Of a DNA stretch of 15,308 nucleotides, positions 7,756 to 14,671 are shown piece after piece. The stretch comes from Candidatus Moranbacteria bacterium RIFCSPHIGHO2_02_FULL_40_12b (GTDB lineage Bacteria; Patescibacteriota; Minisyncoccia; Moranbacterales; 2-12-FULL-40-10), in the NCBI GenBank assembly GCA_001784725.1, contig MFRX01000001.1:1-15308 (forward strand). The letters are read 5' to 3'. Position numbers and translations under genes: made by a program. Every line of letters starts with the position of its first letter. Positions within the stretch are counted from its first letter, which is position 1. The notes under the pieces are model-generated. The model searched no databases, was not told where the DNA came from, and saw nothing but the letters and a program-made list of their open reading frames with translations.

Positions 7756-9144
7756 TTATATATTATAAATCCTTTCTTTTAGTATAGTTATGTCTTCTTG
7801 TAATTTTTCATTTTCACTAACCTCCCTGGAAATTTTTTCATACGCGTGAAGAGCGGTTGTGTGATCCCGGCCGCCGAATAATTCCCCTATTCCAGGATAA
7901 GACGCCTGAAGCTCGCTTCTTAATAAATACATGGCTATTTGTCTGGGCCGCACAACTTCTCTTCGCCGGCCCTTACTCATTAAAACAACGTCAGAAATTT
8001 CATAATACTCTGAAACGGCCTTTATTAAATGTTTGTAATTAATGCCCTTTCTTTTGCCGCTTGATATGAGTTCCGAAAGAACCCGTTCAATATACTTAAT
8101 ATCAGGGCTGATATTATCCATTTCGCAGGAAGCAATCACTCGGCTGAGAGCGCCTTCCAGTTCCCTAATATTGCTTTTGATATTTTCCGCAATAAATTTA
8201 ATAGAGTCCTCATCAAGGAAAAAGCCCTTTTCAGCAAGTTTCGACCGCAGAATCGCCATTCTAGTTTCTAAGTCCGGCTTTCCTATATCAGCAATCATCC
8301 CGCCTTCAAAGCGAGATCTCAATCGTTCCTCCAGGGTGGGGATAGCTTTTGGCGGACGGTCGCTGCTTATGACGATTTGCTTATTCAGCTGGTATAAAGC
8401 GTTGAAAATATGGAAAAATTCCTGCTGGGTTTTTTCTTTGCCAGAAAGGAATTGAATGTCATCTATTATTAAAAGGTCCATTTTTTGATATTTTTCCTTA
8501 AAAAAAGCGATCTTCTGGCTTTTTATTGAATCAATCAGTTCGGTCGTAAATTTTTCTGAAGTCGCGTATCTTATTTTCTTTTCGGGAAAATTTTTTATTA
8601 TTTCATTTCCAATCGCCTGCAATAAATGTGTCTTCCCCAATCCGACTCCTCCATAAATAAACAAAGGGTTGTAGATTTTGCCCGGGTTTTGGGAAACAGC
8701 ATAACAAGCCGCGCGCGCTAATTCATTATTTTCGCCGACAATAAATTTTTCAAAAACATAACGGGGGTTTAGGTTTGCTTCTTCTAAAACGCTCTCCAGG
8801 GGGAGTTCTTTTGCAGGAGAAACGCCGGCTTTTTTAAAATTAACTTGCGGAGCGCGCACCGCGTCAACCTCCCGGTTTTTTATTTCCTGGAAGTTTCCTA
8901 TATTTTGAATAACACAAGCTACTTCCTTCACGTCTCCCTGAAAACTCCGAAGAGCTTTATATATGTATGAATTGTACTTATTTTCAAGCCATTCTTTAGC
9001 AAACCCATTAGGTACGCCAATAATAATTCTTCCGCCGGAATTCGAGGTAATAGTGGTATTTTTAAACCAGGTAATAAAATTTGCCTTGGAAATAGAAAGC
9101 TCTATTTCACCAAGCACAGCCCGCCAAAGTTCTTCATTAGTCAT
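7756..9144 (-). CDS. dnaA: Chromosomal replication initiator protein DnaA
   Basis: DnaA binds DnaA boxes, oligomerises with ATP and melts the origin. From the ATG at 9144 the protein is 462 residues. Domain I begins MTNEELWRAVLGEIELSIS. A short linker follows, then the AAA+ domain from about 120: NPRYVFEKFIVGENNELA, Walker A GGVGLGKTH at about 165-173, Walker B LLIIDDIQFLSG, sensor I VISSDRPP and the RLRSRFEGG box. Domain IV has the DNA-binding signature GGRDHTTALHAYEKI near the end. A GTG at 9165 would add seven residues but coincides with the expected transcription start of the promoter at 9171, so a leader of about 20 bases before 9144 is more plausible. No Shine-Dalgarno is visible. Confidence 0.97.
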   Translation of the reverse strand: MTNEELWRAVLGEIELSISKANFITWFKNTTITSNSGGRIIIGVPNGFAKEWLENKYNSYIYKALRSFQGDVKEVACVIQNIGNFQEIKNREVDAVRAPQVNFKKAGVSPAKELPLESVLEEANLNPRYVFEKFIVGENNELARAACYAVSQNPGKIYNPLFIYGGVGLGKTHLLQAIGNEIIKNFPEKKIRYATSEKFTTELIDSIKSQKIAFFKEKYQKMDLLIIDDIQFLSGKEKTQQEFFHIFNALYQLNKQIVISSDRPPKAIPTLEERLRSRFEGGMIADIGKPDLETRMAILRSKLAEKGFFLDEDSIKFIAENIKSNIRELEGALSRVIASCEMDNISPDIKYIERVLSELISSGKRKGINYKHLIKAVSEYYEISDVVLMSKGRRREVVRPRQIAMYLLRSELQASYPGIGELFGGRDHTTALHAYEKISREVSENEKLQEDITILKERIYNI

Positions 9145-9170
9145 AGTAGTATCTTGATTATGCACAAAAG

Positions 9171-9199
9171 ATTATAACACAGTCAAGTTGCCAATTGAA
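9171..9199 (-). promoter_or_regulatory. dnaA promoter (extended -10)
   Basis: On the minus strand, TGTTATAAT contains a perfect TATAAT at 9171-9176 preceded by the TGn extension. The -35 candidate 17 bases upstream, TTCAAT at 9194-9199, is weak. The start of transcription would be near 9164. Confidence 0.65.
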
Positions 9200-9230
9200 A
9201 GCAAATATGTTAATAAAAATGTTTATAAAG

Positions 9231-9239
9231 TGTGGATAA
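9231..9239 (-). promoter_or_regulatory. Perfect DnaA box
   Basis: TGTGGATAA is the exact reverse complement of TTATCCACA. It lies upstream of the dnaA promoter and between the two divergent promoters, suited to autoregulation and origin binding. Confidence 0.75.
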
Positions 9240-9273
9240 AATAATTTAATTTTTTATTTTCTGGCTTGGCAGG

Positions 9274-9301
9274 TTGACTTTTTCTCACCGGCTGATAAAC
9301 T
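9274..9301 (+). promoter_or_regulatory. Promoter of the rpmH-rnpA-yidC-khpB operon
   Basis: TTGACT at 9274-9279 is followed after 16 bases by TAAACT at 9296-9301, with a TG extension at 9293-9294. Transcription would begin near 9308, leaving a short leader before the rpmH ATG. Confidence 0.55.
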
Positions 9302-9341
9302 TCTATTTAGTTAATTAAAACTAACTTTAAACCAAAAAAAT

Positions 9342-9479
9342 ATGCCAAAAAGAACATATCAGCCAAAAAAATTAAGAAGAAAAAGAAGGCACGGATTCAG
9401 AAAAAGAATGCGGACAAGCCAAGGAAATCAAGTATTAAAAAAAAGAAGGCAAAAAGGGAGAAAACAGCTAAGCGTGTAA
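9342..9479 (+). CDS. rpmH: Ribosomal protein bL34
   Basis: A 45-residue protein of the large ribosomal subunit, extremely rich in Arg and Lys. It begins MPKRTYQPKKLRRKRRHGF and ends KGRKQLSV, matching the bL34 consensus along its whole length (KRTYQP, HGFR, MRT, QVLKKRRQKGRKQLS). It is the first gene of the right arm and precedes rnpA by 5 bases, the near-universal order. Confidence 0.97.
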   Translation: MPKRTYQPKKLRRKRRHGFRKRMRTSQGNQVLKKRRQKGRKQLSV

Positions 9480-9484
9480 AAAAT

Positions 9485-9844
9485 ATGCTTCCTAAAATCC
9501 ATAGAATGTCAAAAAAAAACGAAATCAAAGAAGTAGCGGCAAAAGGAGAAAAATTTTTTTCTGAAAATAAAGAAATTATTCTCAAAATACTCGGCAATGA
9601 AGCAAAAAAAACTAAAGTGGGGTTTTCTATTCCCAAACTGGCGGCGAAAAACGCCGTTAAAAGAAATAGGATCAAGAGAATATTAAGGGAGATTTTCAGA
9701 AAAGAAATTAGCAACATAAAACCAGGTTTTAGCATCCTAGTTTATTTAAACAGGAAAAATGGAAGAAAAGAAATAAATTATAAGGAAGCAGCCGGAGAAA
9801 TAAAAAAAATACTAAAAAGAGCAAATTTAATAATTAAGAAGTAA
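9485..9844 (+). CDS. rnpA: Ribonuclease P protein component
   Basis: RnpA is the small basic protein that helps RNase P RNA bind and cleave pre-tRNA 5' leaders. The 119 residues match family length. The start MLPKIHRMSKK has the common MLPK-R opening. The signature helix AAKNAVKRNRIKRILREIFR at about residues 53-72 contains the RNR motif, and KPGFSILVYL near 80 is also typical. It follows rpmH by 5 bases and precedes yidC by 4. No RNase P RNA gene is recognised in the window. Confidence 0.95.
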   Translation: MLPKIHRMSKKNEIKEVAAKGEKFFSENKEIILKILGNEAKKTKVGFSIPKLAAKNAVKRNRIKRILREIFRKEISNIKPGFSILVYLNRKNGRKEINYKEAAGEIKKILKRANLIIKK

Positions 9845-9848
9845 ATGA

Positions 9849-10592
9849 ATGAATATAATGGGATTTTTCCATACTATCGTGTACCAGCCCTTGTATAATG
9901 TTATAGTTTTATTTTATAATATTATTCCCGGACATGATTTTGGCGTTTCTATAATCATGACAACGGTTTTAATAAAGCTTTTTCTTATTCCTGTTTCGAA
10001 AAAACAGATTGAATCCCAGAAAAAATTGCAGGAAATCCAGCCCAAAATCAAAGAAATCCAAAAAAAGCATAAAAACGACAAAGAAAAACAAACCCGGGAG
10101 ATAATGGATGCATATAAAAAAAATAAAGCCAATCCTGTTTCTGGCTGCCTGCCTCTTATAATACAAATGGTGTTTTTAATCGCCATTTACCGGATAATAA
10201 TGAATATTTCTTTAGGAGGATTGACGGTTAATTCCCATGATTTATACTCTTTTATTCCCAGTCCGGGGAAAATAAATAATATTTTTTTCGGGATTGTTGA
10301 TTTATCAAAGCCGAATATCGTAATTGCTTTTCTAGCCGCGGCAGCGCAGTTCTATCAGACAAAAATGCTGATGAAAAGCAAAAAAGCAGAAAATAAACAG
10401 GAAGAAAAAACCGATGGGAAGCCCGACTTTGCTTCAATGATGAACAAGCAAATGCTGTATCTCGGTCCGGTTTTAACATTAATGATCGGAATCAAGTTTC
10501 CCGCGGGCCTCGCGATCTACTGGTTGGTTTCCACGCTTTTTATGATATTTCAGCAAATATACGTATTTAAAGAAAAAATTCCAACTAAATGA
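9849..10592 (+). CDS. yidC: Membrane protein insertase YidC (short form)
   Basis: YidC/Oxa1 inserts membrane proteins, alone or with SecYEG. The 247 residues lack the large periplasmic domain of Gram-negative YidC and resemble the five-helix Gram-positive or CPR type. The first membrane segments surround GHDFGVSIIMTTVLIKLFLI, followed by a long charged cytoplasmic hairpin of about residues 50-90 (KKQIESQKKLQEIQPKIKEI). NPVSGCLPLIIQMVFLIAIY at about 95-115, the segment with IVIAFLAAAAQFYQTKM, and the C-terminal FPAGLAIYWLVSTLFMIFQQ complete the core. The groove position normally held by Arg appears to be Lys-43 (TTVLIKLFLIP). There is no cleavable signal peptide or lipobox visible. It starts 4 bases after rnpA; yidD is absent. 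The last 4 bases overlap khpB (ATGA). Confidence 0.93.
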   Translation: MNIMGFFHTIVYQPLYNVIVLFYNIIPGHDFGVSIIMTTVLIKLFLIPVSKKQIESQKKLQEIQPKIKEIQKKHKNDKEKQTREIMDAYKKNKANPVSGCLPLIIQMVFLIAIYRIIMNISLGGLTVNSHDLYSFIPSPGKINNIFFGIVDLSKPNIVIAFLAAAAQFYQTKMLMKSKKAENKQEEKTDGKPDFASMMNKQMLYLGPVLTLMIGIKFPAGLAIYWLVSTLFMIFQQIYVFKEKIPTK

Positions 10593-11098
10593 ACGAAAAA
10601 AACTTAGAAATTATAAAAAATTCAGCCAAGGAATTTCTGGATAAAATGGGGTTTCCCGCAGAAATTGAAGTTAATGAAACATCTGGCGAGGGCATAATTC
10701 CGGAGGAAGAATCTGTTGACGCCGGGCAAAATAATGTCGTTGTCAATATTAAGACAACAGATAATTCTAGTTTCCTAATTGGGCAATTTGGATCAAATCT
10801 TCAAGCGCTTCAGCACATCCTAAGGATTATTGTTCGGAAAAAAACAGAAGACAAAGTAAAATTTATCGTGGATATCAACAGTTACCGGCAAGAAAAAAAC
10901 AAATCAATCATTGAACAAGCCATTTTAGCCGCCCAGCAGGCGGTAGCGGAAAAGAAAGCGGTAATATTGAGGCCGATGTCCTCTTATGAAAGGCGGATTG
11001 TTCATATGGAACTCTCAAAAAACAGCCAGATATCGACGGAAAGCGTCGGGGAAGGGGAAAATCGGAAAGTAGTCGTAAAACTAGCCGGCCAACTTTAA
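10589..11098 (+). CDS. khpB: Jag/KhpB-type RNA-binding protein (KH + R3H, no Jag_N)
   Basis: A 169-residue predicted RNA-binding protein. A KH domain spans roughly residues 50-110, with the GxxG loop in SSFLIGQFGSN and ALQHILRIIVRK following. An R3H domain lies at about 110-168, with the key Arg-x3-His pattern in LRPMSSYERRIVHMEL. The Jag_N domain found in Firmicutes Jag is missing; the first 45 residues are a short acidic region. The ATGA overlap with yidC and the position right after yidC support the assignment, because jag/khpB is the standard partner in this operon. In Firmicutes the homologue affects cell elongation and division; that role here is inference. Confidence 0.88.
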   Translation: MNEKNLEIIKNSAKEFLDKMGFPAEIEVNETSGEGIIPEEESVDAGQNNVVVNIKTTDNSSFLIGQFGSNLQALQHILRIIVRKKTEDKVKFIVDINSYRQEKNKSIIEQAILAAQQAVAEKKAVILRPMSSYERRIVHMELSKNSQISTESVGEGENRKVVVKLAGQL

Positions 11099-11161
11099 GA
11101 ATTAAAGAATAAAAACTAAGCGAGATTCTTAATTCTTAATTCTTAATTCTTAATTCTTTTT
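11097..11161 (+). terminator. AT-rich hairpin with 7-bp tandem repeat, possible operon terminator
   Basis: After the khpB stop, AAGAATTAAAGAAT (11097-11110) can pair with ATTCTTAATTCTT copies further right. The right arm is ATTCTTA repeated nearly five times (11125-11158), ending in TTTTT at 11157-11161. A long A/T-only stem followed by a T run fits a weak terminator, and the next gene begins 3 bases later. The repeat copy number could vary. Confidence 0.4.
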
Positions 11162-11163
11162 AA

Positions 11164-12618
11164 ATGGTTGTTGCCAGAAAAATAGCTTATAATGTTGTCT
11201 TTAATGTAATCGCAAAGATTTTATCGACCATACTGGCGCTGATAGGCATAGGATTCATTACTCGTTATCTTGGGAAAGAAGGATTTGGGAATTACGCGAC
11301 CGTGCTCGCGTTTTTTGCTTTTTTCAGCTCCTTTTCCGATATGGGGCTTTATTCCGTAGCTACTCGGGAAATATCCCGGGCCGGCGCCGACGAAGAAAAA
11401 ATAATGGGAAATGTTTTTTCTCTGCGACTGGTGTCATCACTGGCGGTTTTTTTGATTTTTCTTTTTTTTATCGGTTTTCTTCCATATGAAAGGGATATGA
11501 AAGCGGGAATAATTATTGCCGGGATCGCTTTTGTTTTTTCCTCCGGATACTCGGTGCTTAATGGAATTTTCCAAAAAAATCTGGCGATGGATAAAGTAGC
11601 ACTGGCGGAATTTATCGGAAAAATCATCCAGGTTGGGTTTATTATTCTGGCGGTTAAAAAAAATCTTGGATTTACCGCTATAATGCTGTCCCTGCTTCTT
11701 TATATGATTTTTAATTTTGCGGTTATTTATAAATTAAGCCAGAAATACATTAAATTTAAAATACACGCGGACATTGCTTACTGGAAAAAATTTCTCAAAA
11801 AGTCCTTGCCGATGGGAATATCGGTCATGATCACCTTTTTTTATTTCAAGGCGGATACGATTATGCTGTCCCTTATGAAAACCAATGCCGACGTGGGGAT
11901 ATACAACGCCGCTTATAAAGTAATTGAAAATATAACCTTTTTTCCGGCAATGATCGCCGGGCTTATCCTGCCGCTGATGTCCCGCTATATTTTTTCCGAA
12001 AGAGAAAAATTTGAGGATATTGCGGATAAAACATTTAAAGTCCTCCTCATCCTTATTGTTCCGGTTGTCGTCGGAACATTATTTCTGGCGGATAAAATAA
12101 TAGGATTAATCGGAGGAGCCGGATTTTCTGAATCGGCCAATGTGCTTAGAATTCTTGTCTTTGCTTTATTTTTTATTTTTTTTGGAAACTTTTTTAATAA
12201 CATACTTTTGGTCAGCAACCTTCAGAAAAAACTTATGGCCGTTCTTTCTTTTTGCGCCGCATTCAATATTATTGCCAACCTAATTCTTATTCCTTTGTAT
12301 TCCTATAAAGGCGCGGCTGTAACATCAGTGCTTACGGAATTACTTGTGGTCTCATTGGCTTTATATCTAATATGGAAAAATATAAATTATCGCCCCAAAG
12401 CTCATTTTTTAGGAAGAATATTAGTTTCTGGCTTAACTATGGCTATATTCCTTTTTTTCTTCCAAAAATTCAATTTTTTTCTGCTGGCTATCGGTAGTGC
12501 GGGAATATATATGCTTTTCTTGTGGCTTACCAAAGCCGTGGCCAGCGAAGAAATAATAAGCATTATTTCAAAACGCGGGGCCGAAGTATCTCCGATCCAA
12601 CGGGAAGAAATTATATAA
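11164..12618 (+). CDS. Wzx-like polysaccharide/oligosaccharide flippase
   Basis: A 484-residue integral membrane protein of the polysaccharide-biosynthesis (MOP/MATE-like) superfamily that moves lipid-linked oligosaccharides across the cytoplasmic membrane. It begins MVVARKIAYNVVFNVIAKIL and the opening motif GIGFITRYLGKEGFGNYATV at about 31-50 is characteristic. Around 12-14 hydrophobic helices are visible, with the conserved segment ADTIMLSLMKTNADVGIYNA near 235-255 and NILLVSNLQKKLMAVLSFCA near 345-365. The stop codon is immediately followed by the first GT2 start, so the two are tightly coupled. Together with the two glycosyltransferases it suggests synthesis and export of a surface glycan. 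Confidence 0.88.
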   Translation: MVVARKIAYNVVFNVIAKILSTILALIGIGFITRYLGKEGFGNYATVLAFFAFFSSFSDMGLYSVATREISRAGADEEKIMGNVFSLRLVSSLAVFLIFLFFIGFLPYERDMKAGIIIAGIAFVFSSGYSVLNGIFQKNLAMDKVALAEFIGKIIQVGFIILAVKKNLGFTAIMLSLLLYMIFNFAVIYKLSQKYIKFKIHADIAYWKKFLKKSLPMGISVMITFFYFKADTIMLSLMKTNADVGIYNAAYKVIENITFFPAMIAGLILPLMSRYIFSEREKFEDIADKTFKVLLILIVPVVVGTLFLADKIIGLIGGAGFSESANVLRILVFALFFIFFGNFFNNILLVSNLQKKLMAVLSFCAAFNIIANLILIPLYSYKGAAVTSVLTELLVVSLALYLIWKNINYRPKAHFLGRILVSGLTMAIFLFFFQKFNFFLLAIGSAGIYMLFLWLTKAVASEEIISIISKRGAEVSPIQREEII

Positions 12619-13485
12619 ATGAACAAATTTTTTAAGGTCTTTACGATTATTTTAAACTACAACAGCAAAGACACAATCAAGGACTGCCTTTTTAGTGTTT
12701 TTAAATCCGATTATCCAAATCTCGAAGCCATTGTTGTGGATAATAATTCTTCTGATGGTTCTCTTGAACTGGCAAAAAAAATTTTCCCCCGGGCGCATTT
12801 CATAAAAAACGAGAAAAACTTCGGTTTCGCGGCGGGAGCAAATGTCGGAATCCGTTTTGCTTTGGAAAAATTCGCCGACTATATTTTCCTTCTGAATTCC
12901 GATGCTTTTATTGAAAGAAAAACAATATCAAAATTAATCAAAACCGCGGAAAGCGTGAAAAAAGCCGGGATCTTAAGTCCGATTATTTATAATTCAGAAA
13001 AAGAAGGCGTTTGGTTTTCCGGTGGCAGAATTAAATGGTTTTCAATGAAAGCGGCGCATAGCCGAAGCGGCCCGAAAACAAAACCGTATGCCGTTTCTTA
13101 TGTGTCCGGCTGCGCGATGCTGGTCAAAAAAGATGTATTTCGGGAAATCGGGATTTTCGACGAGGATTATTTTCTTTATTATGAAGACGCTGACTTTTGC
13201 CGGCGGGCAAAAAAGAAGGGGTTTGAATGTTTGATTGTTCCTGAAGCAAGGGCTTATCACGCGGAAAAAAGCGAAAGCGACAAAAAGTCAAAAACATACT
13301 GGCTGGTTTTTTCCGCTCTTATTTTTTTCAAAAAAAACGCGCCTTTAATTTTAAAACCCTGGCTATTTTTTTACTTATTTTTGCGAAAAGCAAAAAATAA
13401 AATGGATATTGCCTCGCGGAAAAACGAATTGGCAAAAATTGTGCGAAAGGCCTATAACGACTTTAAAATATGGAACTCTCGATAA
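12619..13485 (+). CDS. Glycosyltransferase family 2 (rhamnosyltransferase-like)
   Basis: A 288-residue GT-A enzyme. The nucleotide-binding strand VFTIILNYNSKDTIKDCL is followed by VVDNNSSDGS at about 39-48, NFGFAAGANVGI at 67-78 and the DxD-equivalent LLNSDA at 91-96. The acceptor side contains YVSGCAMLVKKDVFREIG and the catalytic-base region DEDYFLYYEDADFCRRAKKKG near 181-201, typical of the WbbL or rhamnosyltransferase-like subgroup. A C-terminal hydrophobic stretch (LILKPWLFFYLFLRKAKNK) could associate with the membrane. It starts immediately after the flippase stop and overlaps the next GT2 gene by 16 bases. Sugar specificity cannot be told. Confidence 0.92.
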   Translation: MNKFFKVFTIILNYNSKDTIKDCLFSVFKSDYPNLEAIVVDNNSSDGSLELAKKIFPRAHFIKNEKNFGFAAGANVGIRFALEKFADYIFLLNSDAFIERKTISKLIKTAESVKKAGILSPIIYNSEKEGVWFSGGRIKWFSMKAAHSRSGPKTKPYAVSYVSGCAMLVKKDVFREIGIFDEDYFLYYEDADFCRRAKKKGFECLIVPEARAYHAEKSESDKKSKTYWLVFSALIFFKKNAPLILKPWLFFYLFLRKAKNKMDIASRKNELAKIVRKAYNDFKIWNSR

Positions 13486-14336
13486 TCATTGTTAATTATC
13501 AAAGCGAAGAATATCTGAAAAAATGTCTGCTTTCTCTGCGGAATAAAATCAAAGATTTTGAACCGGAAATTATTGTTGTTAATAATGATGATAAAAAGAT
13601 TAATATTATGTCATTCCGAGCCCCTGACGCGAGTCGGGGTGTCGAGAAATCCCGAGATCCTTCGGCTTCGTCCGATATGCTATCGGACTGCGCTCAGGAT
13701 GACATAAAAATTATAAATTCAGGAGAAAACCTGGGTTTCGGCAAAGCTAACAATCTGGCGGCTAAAAATGCTTCAGGAGAAATACTCTGGTTTTTAAATC
13801 CCGATACGAAAATCATTCCGGAAAATATAAAAGAGTTGCTGAATAAGTTCAGTAGCAATCCAAAGGTAGGAATAATCGGGCCAAAATTAATTACCGAATC
13901 GGGGAACATCCAGGGATGGATTGCCGGCTATGAGACAAATTTATGGAATTTAATAAGAAATAATCTCGGTTTTCCCAAGAGCAAAAAAATTTGGGAAAGC
14001 GAGGAAAAAAAAGAAGCGGACTGGGTAACCGGCGCGGCGATGTTTATCAAAAAAGATTTATTTCAGAAACTCGGCGGGTTTGACGAGAAATTTTTTATGT
14101 ATTTTGAAGACGAAGACCTTTGCAAAAGGGCGCGACAAACAGGATATAAAGTAATTTACTGCCCGAATTTTATCGTTCGGCACTTGGGCGGAAAAAGTTT
14201 TGAAAATAAAAAAGAGCAAAAAAAATATTACTACGCCTCGCAGGATTATTATTTCCAAAAACACTTTGGAAAATTCACGGCTTTTTGGGTGAAGGTTTTG
14301 AGGAAAGCAACTTCCCCCTTTAGAAAAGGGGGATAA
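13470..14336 (+). CDS. Glycosyltransferase family 2 with an in-frame repeat insertion
   Basis: A 288-residue GT2 protein of the same subgroup as its upstream neighbour. It shows LSIIIVNYQSEEYLKKCLLS at the start, EIIVVNND at 33-40, ENLGFGKANN at 86-95, the DxD-equivalent WFLNPDTKI at 107-115, DWVTGAAMFIKKDLFQKLGG near 184-203 and FMYFEDEDLCKRARQ from about 209. Between VVNND and the NSGENLGF motif about 33 residues are encoded by a palindromic repeat at 13608-13705; ordinary family members have a short loop here. The last residues TSPFRKGG and the stop codon lie inside a second repeat. The reading frame stays open and all core motifs are present, so the protein may be functional. It starts within the end of the preceding GT2 gene. 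Confidence 0.88.
   Translation: MELSIIIVNYQSEEYLKKCLLSLRNKIKDFEPEIIVVNNDDKKINIMSFRAPDASRGVEKSRDPSASSDMLSDCAQDDIKIINSGENLGFGKANNLAAKNASGEILWFLNPDTKIIPENIKELLNKFSSNPKVGIIGPKLITESGNIQGWIAGYETNLWNLIRNNLGFPKSKKIWESEEKKEADWVTGAAMFIKKDLFQKLGGFDEKFFMYFEDEDLCKRARQTGYKVIYCPNFIVRHLGGKSFENKKEQKKYYYASQDYYFQKHFGKFTAFWVKVLRKATSPFRKGG
13608..13705. repeat. 98-bp palindromic element inside a coding sequence
   Basis: The ends are imperfect inverted repeats: ATGTCATTCCGAG at 13608-13620 and CTCAGGATGACAT at 13693-13705, pairing at about 11 of 13 positions. Two internal hairpins are visible: TCCGATA / TATCGGA with a 3-base loop at about 13672-13688, and a CCCCTGAC / GTCGGGG stem at about 13621-13639. A remnant of the same family lies at 6304-6366. 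Structure and placement suggest a mobile, non-autonomous or REP-like element. Confidence 0.75.
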
Positions 14337-14418
14337 AGGGGGATTTGAAAATCTTATGAAAATCTCAAATCTCTCTGTCCTTCGGACATCTCCCTTTTCC
14401 AAAGGGAGAAATTGGGAA
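14311..14418. repeat. Double-hairpin repeat overlapping the GT2 3' end
   Basis: CCCCCTTT / AAAGGGGG forms a perfect 8-bp stem with 3-base loop at 14314-14332, and CTCCCTTT / AAAGGGAG does the same at 14390-14408. Between them are TGTCC / GGACA at 14376-14388 and GATTTGA / TCAAATC around 14342-14371. The outer arms are similar to each other in inverted orientation. The GT2 stop codon at 14334-14336 lies just after the first hairpin. Confidence 0.7.
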
Positions 14419-14421
14419 AAC

Positions 14422-14451
14422 AAAAAAGGGCGGAAGAATTTCTTCTCGCCC
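14422..14451 (-). terminator. Rho-independent terminator of the minus-strand unit
   Basis: On the minus strand GGGCG pairs with CGCCC and, after a one-base bulge, a further GAAG-type stem closes a small loop. It is followed by six T (14422-14427). On the plus strand no T run follows, so it works mainly leftward. It also lies between the converging GT2 gene and the minus-strand unit. Confidence 0.7.
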
Positions 14452-14477
14452 CTTAATATTTAATCTTAATATGTTTG

Positions 14478-14621
14478 TTATCCTATTAAAGCCACAACTT
14501 TTAACACGTTAATTACTGTTGTTCCCGCAGGATTGTCTTGAATAGCCGGCACGGGAAATGTCAGTTGGCTCATTGGCACTAAAGCAATATTTTTTTCGTT
14601 TAAGCATTTTAACCTTTGCAT
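14478..14621 (-). CDS. Small ORF of 47 codons (31 from an internal ATG), unknown
   Basis: The frame runs from ATG at 14621 to TAA at 14478; a second ATG at 14573 gives a 31-residue product beginning MSQLTFPVPAIQDNP and ending NVLKVVALIG. The C-terminal half is hydrophobic. It lies between the structured RNA candidate and the terminator in the minus-strand unit, in the position expected for a message. No ribosome binding site is seen, but none is seen for any gene here. The NPAGTT segment followed by a hydrophobic run faintly recalls the start of pilin-like TrbC/VirB2 proteins, but the match is too short to name. It may instead be chance within a non-coding RNA. Confidence 0.35.
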   Translation of the reverse strand: MQRLKCLNEKNIALVPMSQLTFPVPAIQDNPAGTTVINVLKVVALIG

Positions 14622-14671
14622 TGTAATTTTGCATTTTGATATTTTATTTTTAAATTAACTATACCACTAAT

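Larger units (their letters stand above)
9145..9341. other. Second half of the probable origin (dnaA-rpmH gap) with divergent promoters
   Basis: The divergent gap between dnaA and rpmH holds a perfect DnaA box at 9231-9239, the dnaA promoter on the minus strand and the rpmH promoter on the plus strand. The order rpmH-box-dnaA-AT-rich gap-dnaN is that of the Bacillus-type origin. Few other DnaA boxes are obvious, so this side may serve mainly in autoregulation of dnaA. Confidence 0.65.

Noticed and set aside
8042..8455. 137-codon plus-strand frame
   Set aside because: Antisense to the AAA+ domain of dnaA; low-complexity Ser/Leu composition typical of a shadow.
9144..9165. GTG start of dnaA seven codons upstream
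   Set aside because: It would coincide with the predicted transcription start, and the family begins at the internal MTNEELW.
9397..9735. 112-codon minus-strand frame with many hydrophobic residues
   Set aside because: Antisense to rpmH and rnpA; poly-Lys codons read backwards give Phe and Leu, mimicking a membrane protein.
11125..11158. CRISPR-like array
   Set aside because: The unit is only 7 bp and directly tandem with no spacers.
14058..14423. 121-codon minus-strand frame across the GT2 end and hairpin repeat
   Set aside because: Most of it is antisense to conserved GT2 motifs and the rest is repeat sequence.
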